A stretch of DNA of 64,000 nt from NCBI RefSeq assembly GCF_011764445.1, contig NZ_BLPG01000001.1:9229316-9293315 (forward strand), in the 5' to 3' direction. Under the pieces are notes generated by a model. The model made no database searches. It was not told where the DNA came from and saw only the letters and a program-made list of their open reading frames with translations. The translations under genes and the position numbers were made by a program. The number at the start of each line of letters is the position of its first letter. The stretch's first letter is position 1. Positions 27,001 to 35,443 of this stretch are shown piece by piece. This DNA is from Phytohabitans rumicis (GTDB lineage Bacteria > Actinomycetota > Actinomycetes > Mycobacteriales > Micromonosporaceae).

Positions 27001-27972
27001 ATGACCGACCTCGCGGAGGCGGCACCGGCCCGCGCCGGTGCCGCCCCGGAGCGGCCTGTGTCGCGTCTGGGCGGGCTACGCAGCCGCCGGCGCAAGGAGG
27101 CGCTCTGGTTCTACCTGTTCGCCTCGCCGTGGATCATCGGCTTCCTGGTGTTCCTGTTCGGCCCGATGATCGCCTCGATCTACCTCTCGCTGACCGACTG
27201 GGACTCGTTCACCGCGCCCAACTGGGTCGGGCTGGACAACTATCGCCAGCTGCTGACCGAGGACCCGGTCTTCTGGAGTTCGCTCTGGAACACGGTCTAC
27301 TACGCGGCGGTCTCCGTGCCGCTCGGCCTGCTGCTGGGGCTCTGGCTGGCCAACCTGCTCAACAAGCACGTCCGCGCGCGCAAGCTGTTCCGCACGCTCA
27401 TCTACCTGCCGACGCTGGTGCCGCTGGTGGCCGCGGCGATGGTTTTCAAGATGGTGCTGGCGCCGTCGGGCGCGGTCAACGACCTGCTCGGCCTCGTCGG
27501 CATCTCCGGCCCGTCGTGGCTGCTCGACCCGGTCTGGGTCAAGCCGTCGCTGATCCTGCTGTCGGTGTGGGGCGTCGGTAGCGCCACCGTCCTGCTGCTC
27601 GCGGCGATGAAGGGCATCCCGCGCGAGCTGTACGAGGCGGCCGAAGTGGACGGCGCCGGTTCGATCCGGCAGTTCTGGAGCATCACCGTCCCGCAGCTCA
27701 CCCCGATCATCTTCTTCAACCTGGTGATGGGCCTGATCGGCGCGTTCCAGGTCTTCTCCCAGGTGTACGTGCTGACCCGGGGCCGCACGCAGGCACCCGA
27801 GGACGCCAGCCAGACGATGGTGCCGTACCTGTTCGACCAGGCGTTCGCCTTCTACCACATGGGGTACGCCTCGGCGATCTCCTGGCTGCTGTTCGTCGTG
27901 ATCCTCGGCTTCACGCTCATCGCCTTCCGGACCGCGCGCCGGTGGGTGTTCTACGAGACGGAGGTCAAGTGA
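27001..27972 (+). CDS. ABC sugar transporter permease (MalF/UgpA type)
   Basis: A protein of 323 residues with six TM helices after a short cytoplasmic N-terminus. The EAA loop that contacts the ATPase is ELYEAAEVDGAGSIRQFWSI near residue 213. It pairs with the next permease to form the membrane channel. Its stop overlaps the GTG of the next gene by four bases. The ATG lies just after the intercistronic hairpin (ggaggcggcgc before the ATG gives a usable ribosome binding site). Confidence 0.9.
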   Translation: MTDLAEAAPARAGAAPERPVSRLGGLRSRRRKEALWFYLFASPWIIGFLVFLFGPMIASIYLSLTDWDSFTAPNWVGLDNYRQLLTEDPVFWSSLWNTVYYAAVSVPLGLLLGLWLANLLNKHVRARKLFRTLIYLPTLVPLVAAAMVFKMVLAPSGAVNDLLGLVGISGPSWLLDPVWVKPSLILLSVWGVGSATVLLLAAMKGIPRELYEAAEVDGAGSIRQFWSITVPQLTPIIFFNLVMGLIGAFQVFSQVYVLTRGRTQAPEDASQTMVPYLFDQAFAFYHMGYASAISWLLFVVILGFTLIAFRTARRWVFYETEVK

Positions 27973-28844
27973 CCACGACCGCTACGACCACGCGCACCCT
28001 TCGCGCGTTCCGGGCCACGCCCTTCACGTACGCGACGCTGATGATCGTGTCGGCGCTGCTGTGCGTGCCGCTGGTGCTGGTCGTGTCGATCGCGCTGTCG
28101 TCGGACCAGACGGTGAACGCGAACACGTTCACGATCATCCCGCGCGAGTTTCACTGGGAGAACTTCACCCGGGTCTTCGACACCAGCCTGCCGATGGGCC
28201 GCTTCCTGCTGAACTCCGTCGTCATCTCGGTCTTCTCGGTGCTCGGCCAGATGCTGTCCAGCGGGCTCATCGGGTACGCGTTCGCGCGGCTGCGCGCACC
28301 GGGCAAGAACGGCCTGTTCCTGGTGGTCATCGCGACTATGATGATCCCGACGCAGATCACGATGATCCCGCAGTTCATCCTCTTCAAGGAGCTCGGCTGG
28401 ATCAACACGTACCTGCCGCTGATCATCCCGAACTTCTTCTCCAACGGGTTCAACGTCTTCCTGATTCGGCAGTTCGTCTCCCGGCTGCCGCGGGAGATCG
28501 ACGAGGCGGCCATGATCGACGGGCTCGGCTTCTTCGGCGTCTACCGCCGGATCATGCTGCCGATGCTGATGCCGGCGCTCATCGCGATCGGCATCTTCAC
28601 CCTGACGTACACCTGGGGTGACTTCATGGGCCCGCTGATCTACCTGAACGACGAGACGAAGATGCCGCTGGCGCTCGGTATCCAGTACATCAGCAGCACC
28701 TCGGCGGCCATGCAGGCGCCGCCGTGGAACCTGGTGATGGTCGGCTCGATCCTGCTCACGCTACCCATGATCATCGTGTACTACCTGGGTCAGCGGTACC
28801 TGTACGAAATGGACATCAGCGGCGGAAGCGCAGGGGTCAAGTGA
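27969..28844 (+). CDS. ABC sugar transporter permease (MalG type)
   Basis: A protein of 291 residues with six TM helices. The EAA loop EIDEAAMIDGLGFFGVYRRI near residue 178 marks it as the MalG-type partner of the upstream permease. The GTG start overlaps the previous stop (GTGA) and has GGAGG 7 bases before it. Its own stop overlaps the GH35 start in the same way, so import and hydrolysis are translationally coupled. Confidence 0.9.
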   Translation: MTTTATTTRTLRAFRATPFTYATLMIVSALLCVPLVLVVSIALSSDQTVNANTFTIIPREFHWENFTRVFDTSLPMGRFLLNSVVISVFSVLGQMLSSGLIGYAFARLRAPGKNGLFLVVIATMMIPTQITMIPQFILFKELGWINTYLPLIIPNFFSNGFNVFLIRQFVSRLPREIDEAAMIDGLGFFGVYRRIMLPMLMPALIAIGIFTLTYTWGDFMGPLIYLNDETKMPLALGIQYISSTSAAMQAPPWNLVMVGSILLTLPMIIVYYLGQRYLYEMDISGGSAGVK

Positions 28845-31468
28845 CGGTACAAACCATCGTGGACAGTGGCGTCGAGCTCGACGCCGGCGGCGTCCGGATC
28901 GACGGCCAGCCGCGGCTGCTGCTCTGCGCCTCGCTGTTCTACTTCCGGCTGCCGCGCGAGGAGTGGGCGGCCCGGCTGGCGCAGGTGCGCGCCTCCGGGT
29001 ACACCTGCGTCGACGTCTACCTGCCGTGGAACTTCCACGAGACCGCGCCCGGCCGGTGGTCCTTCGACGGCCGGCACGACGTCGCCGCCTTCCTCGACCT
29101 CGCCCACGAGGCCGGCCTGTACGTCATCGCGCGCCCCGGCCCGTACATCTGCTCGGAGTGGGACGGCGGCGCGCTGCCGGCGTGGCTCGGCCTGGACCCG
29201 CAGCTGCGGGTGCGGCAGAACGAGCCGCGCTTTCTCGCCGAGGTGCGCCGCTGGTTCGACCAGGTGCTGCCGCTGCTGGCGGCCCGCCAGCTCCACAATG
29301 GTGGCTCGGTGATCATGGTGCAGGTGGAGAACGAGCTCGACTTCTTCGACTGCGCCGATCGCGCCGGCTACCTGACCGCCCTGCGCGACCACGCGATCGA
29401 GCACGGCATCACCGTTCCCCTCATCGCCTGCTCGGGCCAGGGCGACCTGACCGGGGCGACGGGAGACGTGGCCGGCGTCGTGCCGGCGTGCAACTTCTAC
29501 CCCGACGACGACTCGCCGCACATCGAGGCCGAGGTGCGGCGGTACGCGCACCTGCTGGCCGAGCGCGGCCTGCCGCTGCTTATCACCGAGACCAACCGCC
29601 GGCACCGCACGCTGCGGCGGCTGCTGGCCAGCGGCGCCTCGCTGATCGCGCCCTACCTCCAATCCTCCGGCTGGAACTTCGGCTACACGCCGTCCACCGG
29701 CAACTGGGGCGCACCCGGCAACCTGATGAGCCACGGCTACGACTTCGGCGGGTACGTCTCGTCGACCGGGGCCGAGCGGGCGGAGTTCGTCGAGGCGCAG
29801 GTGCTGGCGCGCGTCGTGGGCGCGCTGGGTCCGCGGCTGGCCCGGGCGACGACGGGCGGGTCGCGGCACGCCGTCACCACGGACTTCCCCACGAGTACGT
29901 CGCCAGCGGCGCTGGACCTCGACGGCGGCGGCCAGGTGCTGGCGCTGCCGAACCTCGGCACCACGCCGGGGACCGCCACGGTGGGCGGCGTGTCCGTCGC
30001 CGTCCCGGCCGACGCGAGCCCGCTGCTGCTGCTCGACCTGCCGCTGCACCCGTGGGGCGTCGACCGGACGCTGAGCCTGGCCTCCGCCGACCTGGTGGCC
30101 GTCGCGGCCGAGGGCGGGCGGCTGGCCCTGGCCTTCGCCTCCGACGTACCCGTGACGGTTGTCCTGGATGGACACCCACCGGTGGTCGTCGCGGTCGGGT
30201 CCACTGTGGAGGCCTCCGGGCTTTCTGTGGTGGTGTTGCCGCCGCCCCAGGCGGCCCGGCTCACCGCCCTGCACGCCGACGGCAGCGTGGACGTGGCCAC
30301 CCCGCCGTCCCCGCGGTCGCCGGGACTGGCGACCGAGGTGACCATCGCCCGGCGGCGGCCGGGCGCCGCTTCGGCCATGCCGGCCGGCGACGCGCACGAC
30401 CTGCCGCCGGCGCTGGAGTCGCTCGGCGTCTACCGCGGCCGCGGGACGTACGCGAGCACCACGGACCTGACCGGCGTCGACGAGCTGCTCCTGGTCGGCG
30501 CCGCCGATCTGGTGGACCTGTCGATCGCGGGCCGGGCGCTGCCGACGATCGCCCGCTTCGGCGCCACCGAGCGGATCGACGTGCGCGACGTACCAAGCGG
30601 ACTCGAGAGCGGTGCCACCGAGATTCGGGCCACCGTGGAGATCTGGGGACACGCGAACTTCGACGACGCCCGCCTGCCCGCCCTGCACCTCGGCGGACTG
30701 CGCGGCCTCGGTACACTGTGGACGGTCGAGGCGGCGCGTGACCTGTCCGCCCTCTGGACCGTGGACGGCGCCGACCAGTGGGCCGGCGAGCCCGCGCCGA
30801 CCCGCACACTGGGCGGCTGGAGCAGCACCCGGGTCGGCGTGCCGGTCACGTACACCCGCGCGCTGGACCCCGATCCGGACCGCGTGTCGGCCCTGCACCT
30901 GGCCGGGCTGGCCGAACCGGTGCGGGTCGCGGTCGACGCCGGCGCACCGGTGACCGTCCACCCGGAGGACCCCTGGCTGCTGCTGCCGTCCGGCACCCGC
31001 CAGGTGTCGCTGACGACGTCGCACAACCCCAGCGGCGCGCCCGTGCGGGCCGAACTGCTCAGCCTGCGCCCGGTGACCGGCTGGTCCTGCGCCGTCCAGG
31101 ACGACAGCGCGCTGACCGCGTACGCCGACGACGCCCAGCCGGTGGGGGAGCAGGTCGCGCTGCCGCTCGCCCTGGCGGCCGGCGAGGAGGTCTGGCTGGA
31201 CCTGGACCTCCCGTCGTCCGGCGCGGGCTGGCTGGTACGGCTCGACGGCGCGCAGTTGCGCGCGACCGGATGGGCCGGCGGCGAGTGCCTCGGCCGGGTG
31301 TGGCTGGCCGACCCGCAGCGGCCCCGCTTCTCCGGCGGCGACGCGGACGCGCTGTGGATCCCGGCCGCCTGGACTGCGGCCGGAACCCGACTGACCCTGC
31401 TGGTACGGGGCACCGCCGGCCCGGCGACCCCTGTCCTACGCACCGTCCGCCTCCAGCAACCCCACTGA
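28841..31468 (+). CDS. GH35 beta-galactosidase, intracellular
   Basis: A protein of 875 residues. The N-terminal barrel has the GH35 landmarks: YTCVDVYLPWNFHE, ARPGPYICSEWDGG, the acid/base Glu in MVQVENELDFFD near residue 165 and the nucleophile Glu in LLITETNRR near 248. Beta-rich jelly-roll domains follow. There is no signal peptide, so it works in the cytoplasm on oligosaccharides brought in by the cotranslated importer, most likely beta-galactosides from galactan or xyloglucan. The start is GTG 28841, overlapping the previous stop. Confidence 0.88.
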   Translation: MTVQTIVDSGVELDAGGVRIDGQPRLLLCASLFYFRLPREEWAARLAQVRASGYTCVDVYLPWNFHETAPGRWSFDGRHDVAAFLDLAHEAGLYVIARPGPYICSEWDGGALPAWLGLDPQLRVRQNEPRFLAEVRRWFDQVLPLLAARQLHNGGSVIMVQVENELDFFDCADRAGYLTALRDHAIEHGITVPLIACSGQGDLTGATGDVAGVVPACNFYPDDDSPHIEAEVRRYAHLLAERGLPLLITETNRRHRTLRRLLASGASLIAPYLQSSGWNFGYTPSTGNWGAPGNLMSHGYDFGGYVSSTGAERAEFVEAQVLARVVGALGPRLARATTGGSRHAVTTDFPTSTSPAALDLDGGGQVLALPNLGTTPGTATVGGVSVAVPADASPLLLLDLPLHPWGVDRTLSLASADLVAVAAEGGRLALAFASDVPVTVVLDGHPPVVVAVGSTVEASGLSVVVLPPPQAARLTALHADGSVDVATPPSPRSPGLATEVTIARRRPGAASAMPAGDAHDLPPALESLGVYRGRGTYASTTDLTGVDELLLVGAADLVDLSIAGRALPTIARFGATERIDVRDVPSGLESGATEIRATVEIWGHANFDDARLPALHLGGLRGLGTLWTVEAARDLSALWTVDGADQWAGEPAPTRTLGGWSSTRVGVPVTYTRALDPDPDRVSALHLAGLAEPVRVAVDAGAPVTVHPEDPWLLLPSGTRQVSLTTSHNPSGAPVRAELLSLRPVTGWSCAVQDDSALTAYADDAQPVGEQVALPLALAAGEEVWLDLDLPSSGAGWLVRLDGAQLRATGWAGGECLGRVWLADPQRPRFSGGDADALWIPAAWTAAGTRLTLLVRGTAGPATPVLRTVRLQQPH

Positions 31469-31487
31469 CAAGTCGCCGTGGGCGGCC

Positions 31488-31781
31488 CTAGGGCTCGGGC
31501 CAGGGTCGCAGCTCGTCCAGGTGGCGGTCGAGGCGGCGCAGGAAGTCGAGCAACTCCGCCTCCGGGTACCGCGTGCTCATCGCCAGGGACTGCGGCGGGA
31601 TTTGGCCCGCGGCGAGGACGGCCTTGACCGCCTCGGCGTACTGCGCGGCGGGGCGGGGGAAGTGCCGCTGATGGATCATGCTGTCGGCCAACCGCCGTAC
31701 GGTGTCGTCGCCCAGGTCGGCCGCGAAGTCGATGCCGTACGGCACCGCGTTGACGGAGCCGCGGACCGAGTTGGCGTCCAT
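31488..31781 (-). CDS. Small conserved-looking protein of unknown function
   Basis: A protein of 97 residues that I do not recognise. It is largely helical (AQYAEAVKAVLAAGQIPPQSL, AELLDFLRRLDRHLDELRPW) with no signal peptide or membrane segment. GGGAGAGGA lies 7 bases before the ATG. It starts two bases after the stop of the MarR gene, so both are surely in one transcript. That coupling suggests a part in the same regulatory response. Confidence 0.7.
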   Translation of the reverse strand: MDANSVRGSVNAVPYGIDFAADLGDDTVRRLADSMIHQRHFPRPAAQYAEAVKAVLAAGQIPPQSLAMSTRYPEAELLDFLRRLDRHLDELRPWPEP

Positions 31782-31783
31782 GG

Positions 31784-32254
31784 TCAGTCCTCTCCCGCGA
31801 CGAGGTCCGCCAGGCGGCGCAGGTGCGGGGTGGCCCGGGCCAGGTCGCGGCGGGCGTCCGCGTCGAGTTGGGCGAGGGCGTCGGCGACCAGGGCGCGCCG
31901 GTGGGTGGCGTACGCGGCCAGGCGCTCGCGGGCCGCCTCGGTCAGGTCGAGGCGCACGGAGCGCCGGTCCTCGGGCGCCCGCGTGCGGGCCAGCAGCCCG
32001 GCGTCCACCAGGTCCCCGACCAGGGTGCTCACCGTGTTGGCCGCCATCCGCAGCGCCTCGGCGGCCTCCTTGACGCTGACGCCGGGCCGCTGCTCGACCA
32101 GGCGCAGCAGCTCGACCTGGGCGTTGGGCAGCATCTCCCGCCCGGCCCGGTGTACGGCGGCGCGGCGCAGCACCTGGTGGAACCGGCCGAGCACGAAGCT
32201 CAGTTCCTCTGCCGTCTCGTCGTTGTCCATCGCGGTCCCCGTAATGTGCTTCAC
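31784..32254 (-). CDS. MarR family transcriptional regulator
   Basis: A protein of 149-156 residues with a winged helix (VSVKEAAEALRMAANTVSTL as the recognition part, RAPEDRRSVRLDLTEAARERL as the wing). It is divergent from a Bcr-type efflux gene 37 bases away, and MarR proteins in this layout usually repress the pump until a drug or phenolic ligand binds. The GTG at 32254 lies 5 bases after a TATATT box, which suits a leaderless transcript. The internal ATG at 32230 has a GGGGA site and is the alternative. Confidence 0.87.
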   Translation of the reverse strand: MKHITGTAMDNDETAEELSFVLGRFHQVLRRAAVHRAGREMLPNAQVELLRLVEQRPGVSVKEAAEALRMAANTVSTLVGDLVDAGLLARTRAPEDRRSVRLDLTEAARERLAAYATHRRALVADALAQLDADARRDLARATPHLRRLADLVAGED

Positions 32255-32291
32255 AGTGCAATATATCTGAGTACAGAGCTATCGTCGGCTT
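32254..32291. promoter_or_regulatory. Divergent MarR/MFS promoter region
   Basis: This AT-rich gap carries TATATT (minus strand, 32265-32260), placed so that transcription would begin at or next to the MarR GTG codon. The overlapping AATATATCTGAG segment can serve the other strand. Any MarR operator must lie in this short region, but no perfect palindrome is evident. Confidence 0.4.
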
Positions 32292-33533
32292 GTGGCCGTA
32301 CTGACGCAGCAAGCTACCGCTCTCCGGCCGCCGACGCCCGCCCGGCGCGGCGGCGGTGGCGCGCTGCTCGTCCTCCTCGGCGCGCTCACCGCGGTCGGTC
32401 CGCTGTCGATGGACCTGTACCTGCCGGCGTTTCCGCAGATCGCGGACGGTTTCGCGGTGCCCGACGCGGAGGTGCAGCTCTCGCTCACCGCGTGCCTGAT
32501 CGGCCTGGCCCTGGGCCAACTCGTGACCGGCCCGCTCAGCGACCGCTGGGGTCGCCGCCGGCCGGTCGTCGCGGGTGTGGCCGCGTACGCGCTCGCGTCC
32601 CTGCTGTGCGCGTTCGCGCCGTCGGCCAGCGCGCTGGTCGCGCTGCGCCTGGTCCAGGGCCTCGCCGGCGGCGTCGGCGTCGTGGTCGCTCGGGCCATCG
32701 TGCGCGACCTGTACTCCGGCGGCGCTGCGGCGCGGTACTTCTCCCGGCTGACGCTGGTCTTCGGGCTGGCCCCGATCGCCGGGCCGAGCCTGGGGAGCCT
32801 GCTGCTGCGGTTCACGTCGTGGCGGGGCGTCTTCGTCGCGCTCGCCGTGATCGGCGCGGTCCTGGCCGCCGCCGTGGCCTGGCGCCTGCCGGAGACGCTG
32901 CCCGCCGAGCGGCGCAGCACCGGCGGCCTCGCGACGACGCTGGGCGCCGTCCGCCGGCTGGTCGCCGACCGCTATTTCATCGGGTACGCGCTGGCGCAGT
33001 CCCTCGCGTACGCCGGTCTGTTCGCGTACATCTCCGGGTCGTCGTTCGTCTTCCAGGACGTCTTCGCCCTGCCCGCCGGGGTGTTCAGCCTGCTGTTCGG
33101 CGTCAATGCGGTCGGCCTCGTCGCGGTCGGGCAGCTCAACGCCCGCCTGCTGGACCGGTACCCGCCGCGTACCCTGCTGCGGGCGACGCTCGCCGTCGGG
33201 CTGGGCGCGGCCCTGGCGCTGCTCGCCGGGGCCGCCATCGGCAGCCTCGTCACGGTCGTGGTGGCGCTGTTCGTCTTCGTGGGCACCATGGGCATGGTCA
33301 TGCCCAACGGCGTCGCGCTCGCCCTCGACCGGCACAGCCGCCACGCCGGCACCGCGGCGGCCGTCCTGGGCGCGGCACAGTCCACCGTGGGCGCCCTCGC
33401 CGCCCCGCTGGTGGGCCTCGCCGGCACCGGCAGCGCCGTACCCATGGCGTTGATCATCACAGCGGCGGCCGGGCTGTCGCTGACGACCGTTGCCGTGCTG
33501 ACCCGTGGAGCGCGGTCCCTGGGCGTAGGGTGA
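32292..33533 (+). CDS. Bcr/CflA-type MFS drug efflux transporter
   Basis: A protein of 413 residues with twelve TM helices. Family marks are GPLSMDLYLPAFPQIA in helix 1, the motif A loop GPLSDRWGRRRPV near residue 80, and RLVQGLAGGVGVVVARAIVRDL near 118. It should export drugs or sulfonamide-like compounds with proton antiport. The divergent MarR gene is its probable repressor. Its stop overlaps or nearly touches the next gene (NYN protein), which is then cotranscribed. Confidence 0.9.
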   Translation: MAVLTQQATALRPPTPARRGGGGALLVLLGALTAVGPLSMDLYLPAFPQIADGFAVPDAEVQLSLTACLIGLALGQLVTGPLSDRWGRRRPVVAGVAAYALASLLCAFAPSASALVALRLVQGLAGGVGVVVARAIVRDLYSGGAAARYFSRLTLVFGLAPIAGPSLGSLLLRFTSWRGVFVALAVIGAVLAAAVAWRLPETLPAERRSTGGLATTLGAVRRLVADRYFIGYALAQSLAYAGLFAYISGSSFVFQDVFALPAGVFSLLFGVNAVGLVAVGQLNARLLDRYPPRTLLRATLAVGLGAALALLAGAAIGSLVTVVVALFVFVGTMGMVMPNGVALALDRHSRHAGTAAAVLGAAQSTVGALAAPLVGLAGTGSAVPMALIITAAAGLSLTTVAVLTRGARSLGVG

Positions 33534-33538
33534 CTTTC

Positions 33539-34635
33539 GTGGATCTCGAAGAGCGGATTGCCCTGTTCCTGGACTATGAGAACCTCGCGCTGGGCGCCCG
33601 CGACCACCGGGCGGGATGGCCTTCGACTTTCGCCCCATCGCCGACGCCCTCGCCGAGCGGGGCCGGGTGGTGGTCCGCCGGGCGTACGCCGACTGGTCGT
33701 TCTTCGACGAGGACCGCCGGATGCTGACCCGCTCGCACGTCGAGCTCATCGAGATACCCCAGCGCATGGGCGCCTCGCGCAAGAACGCCGCCGACATCAA
33801 GATGGCCGTCGACGCCGTGGAACTGGCGTTCGAGCGCGGGTACATCTCGACGTTCGTGATCTGCACGGGCGACAGTGACTTCACCCCGCTGGTCCACAAG
33901 CTTCGCGAGCTCAACAAGCGGGTCATCGGCGTCGGCGTGGAGAAGTCCACGTCGGCCCTGCTCCCGCCGGCCTGCGACGAGTTCCTCTACTACGACCGCC
34001 TGGAGGGCGTCGACATCCCGCCGGTCCGTAGCCGGCGGCCCACCTCGGCGCGGCCGCCGGCCCCCGATCCGCGGCAGGCGGAGCAGGAACCCGAGCCGCA
34101 GCCGCCGGTCGAGGAGCCCGCGCGTGACGTCGACACGCTCGCCGTCCTCGTGGCCCAGACCGTGGCCGGCCTGCAGGGCAGTTCCAGCGGCGAGGTGACC
34201 GCCTCGACGCTGAAGCGCACCCTGCTCCGCAAGGACCCGACGTTCAGCGAGTCCGACTACGGGTTCCGCACGTTCGGCGAGCTGTTGCGGCACCTCGCCG
34301 AGCGCAACGTGATCGAGTTGGCCGAAGGCCCCGCCAAGGGCGACCCCGAGGTCACCCTTCCCGAACACGGCGATCGGGAGGTGGCGTTCGAGCTGCTGCG
34401 CGTCGTGGTCCTGGACCTGACCGGCGGCGACGGCTCGGTCGCCCTTTCCGGTCTCAAAAACCAGCTTCGCCGGGTACGGCCGGACTTCAGCGAGAAGAAG
34501 CTCGGCTATCGCAGCTTCCTTCAGTTCTGCAAGGCGGCGGCCACCACCGGCGCGGTCGCTCTACAGTGGAGCCCCGACGCCGACGACTATCTGGTCACAG
34601 CTGGACCCGGACGTCCTGCGCCGCCTCCTCGATGA
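33539..34635 (+). CDS. NYN domain RNase-like protein with two OST-HTH domains (one frame break)
   Basis: When repaired, a protein of about 365 residues. The N-terminal NYN (PIN-like) domain has the acidic residues expected for a metal-dependent nuclease: IALFLDYENLALGA at the start, ADIKMAVDAVELA, and FVICTGDSDFTPLV. Two OST-HTH/LOTUS-type domains follow (STLKRTLLRKDPTFSESDYG and SGLKNQLRRVRPDFSEKKLG), which bind RNA. The frame breaks at the GGG at 33609-33611, and one more G restores ARDHRGGMAFDFRP. The GTG at 33539 has AGGG 8 bases upstream, and a GTG at 33530 overlapping the MFS stop is also possible. The protein probably degrades or remodels RNA. Its 3' end overlaps the convergent gene by 41 bases. 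Confidence 0.85.
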
Positions 34636-35116
34636 CCTTGTCGAGCGCCGGCCAGGTCCGGTTCAGGAACTGCTCGAACTCGGACTTCGCGAACCCTCCG
34701 GCCGAGACGTTGACGATCTTTGCGGTACTGGTCAGGACCTCGACCAGGCGGCTGGTCGGCACCCCGTCGGGAAAGTCGATCTTCTCCACGCTGGCGCGGT
34801 AGGCGTCGAGCGCGTCCGCGATCGCTCGCATGTGGTCGCCGGCCCGTTGCAGCTTGGGGTCGAGCAGTTGACCGCCGGTCGCGGCCTTGACCTCGCTCTC
34901 GACCTGCGGCAGCGCGTCGTCGACGCGCGAGCGGAACTCGTCCGAGGCGTCGGCGAAGTCGCCGGCGGGGCCGCCGCCGAGCTGCGTGACGACGACGATC
35001 ACGGTGACGGCGATGAGCACGGCCGCCGCCCCGATCGTCGCCGGCAGCCACCAGCGTCGCTGTCGCGTGCGCACCGGCGCGGGAACCTGAGGCGGCGCGA
35101 GCTCTTCGTCGGTCAC
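34595..35116 (-). CDS. Membrane-anchored protein of unknown function
   Basis: A protein of 173 residues with a short basic cytoplasmic N-terminus, one TM helix (residues about 23-46, LPATIGAAAVLIAVTVIVVV) and an extracytoplasmic helical domain with charged heptad-like stretches. No family is recognised. Its length, topology and helical content resemble secreted sensor or structural proteins of actinobacteria. The GTG at 35116 is the start that keeps the short N-terminal tail. It converges with the NYN gene and the ends overlap. Confidence 0.65.
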   Translation of the reverse strand: MTDEELAPPQVPAPVRTRQRRWWLPATIGAAAVLIAVTVIVVVTQLGGGPAGDFADASDEFRSRVDDALPQVESEVKAATGGQLLDPKLQRAGDHMRAIADALDAYRASVEKIDFPDGVPTSRLVEVLTSTAKIVNVSAGGFAKSEFEQFLNRTWPALDKVIEEAAQDVRVQL

Positions 35117-35166
35117 GACTGGACCATAGTGGACCCATTCAACCCGCCGCTCGTGCGTTGCGCGCC

Positions 35167-35261
35167 GATCAAGGACTTCCGCGCGGATCAAGGGCATACG
35201 GCCGTGGAAAAGAGATCGAACCACGACCGTACGCCCTTGATCGACGGGAAGGTCCTTGATC
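35167..35261. repeat. Nested palindromic repeat, copy A
   Basis: Outer arms GATCAAGGA (35167-35175) and TCCTTGATC (35253-35261) are exact complements. Inside are 22-base arms at 35186-35207 and 35221-35242, starting GATCAAGGGC and ending GCCCTTGATC, with only two mismatches and a 13-base loop. A related copy lies at 60605-60684. The gap from 35117 to 35443 holds this element and the promoter region below, and no gene that I can support. Confidence 0.8.
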
Positions 35262-35350
35262 GACACGGCTGAGGGTGGCGTGGGACGGGTGGGACGCGGG
35301 GTGCTGAAGCGCGCTTGAACAGGAAAGGGCTTGCCTCGATCGCGGCTCGG

Positions 35351-35429
35351 CAACGGTTTCAACGACCTCTTGACGGCCTTTGAAATCTGCCCTTAACGTG
35401 ACCCTCACAGGTCATAATGAAACGTTTTA
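35351..35429 (+). promoter_or_regulatory. Promoter and LacI-type operator of the rhamnose-type ABC operon
   Basis: TTGACG (35370-35375) and TTAACG (35393-35398), spaced by 17 bases, form a plausible promoter. The perfect palindrome AAACGTTT (35420-35427) within TGAAACGTTTTA lies between the promoter and the start, and a half-like site AACGGTTTCAACG precedes the -35 box. Both resemble LacI/GalR operators with a central CG, so the operon is probably controlled by a sugar-responsive LacI-family repressor encoded elsewhere. Confidence 0.5.
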
Positions 35430-35443
35430 ACCGGGAGGCTGAT

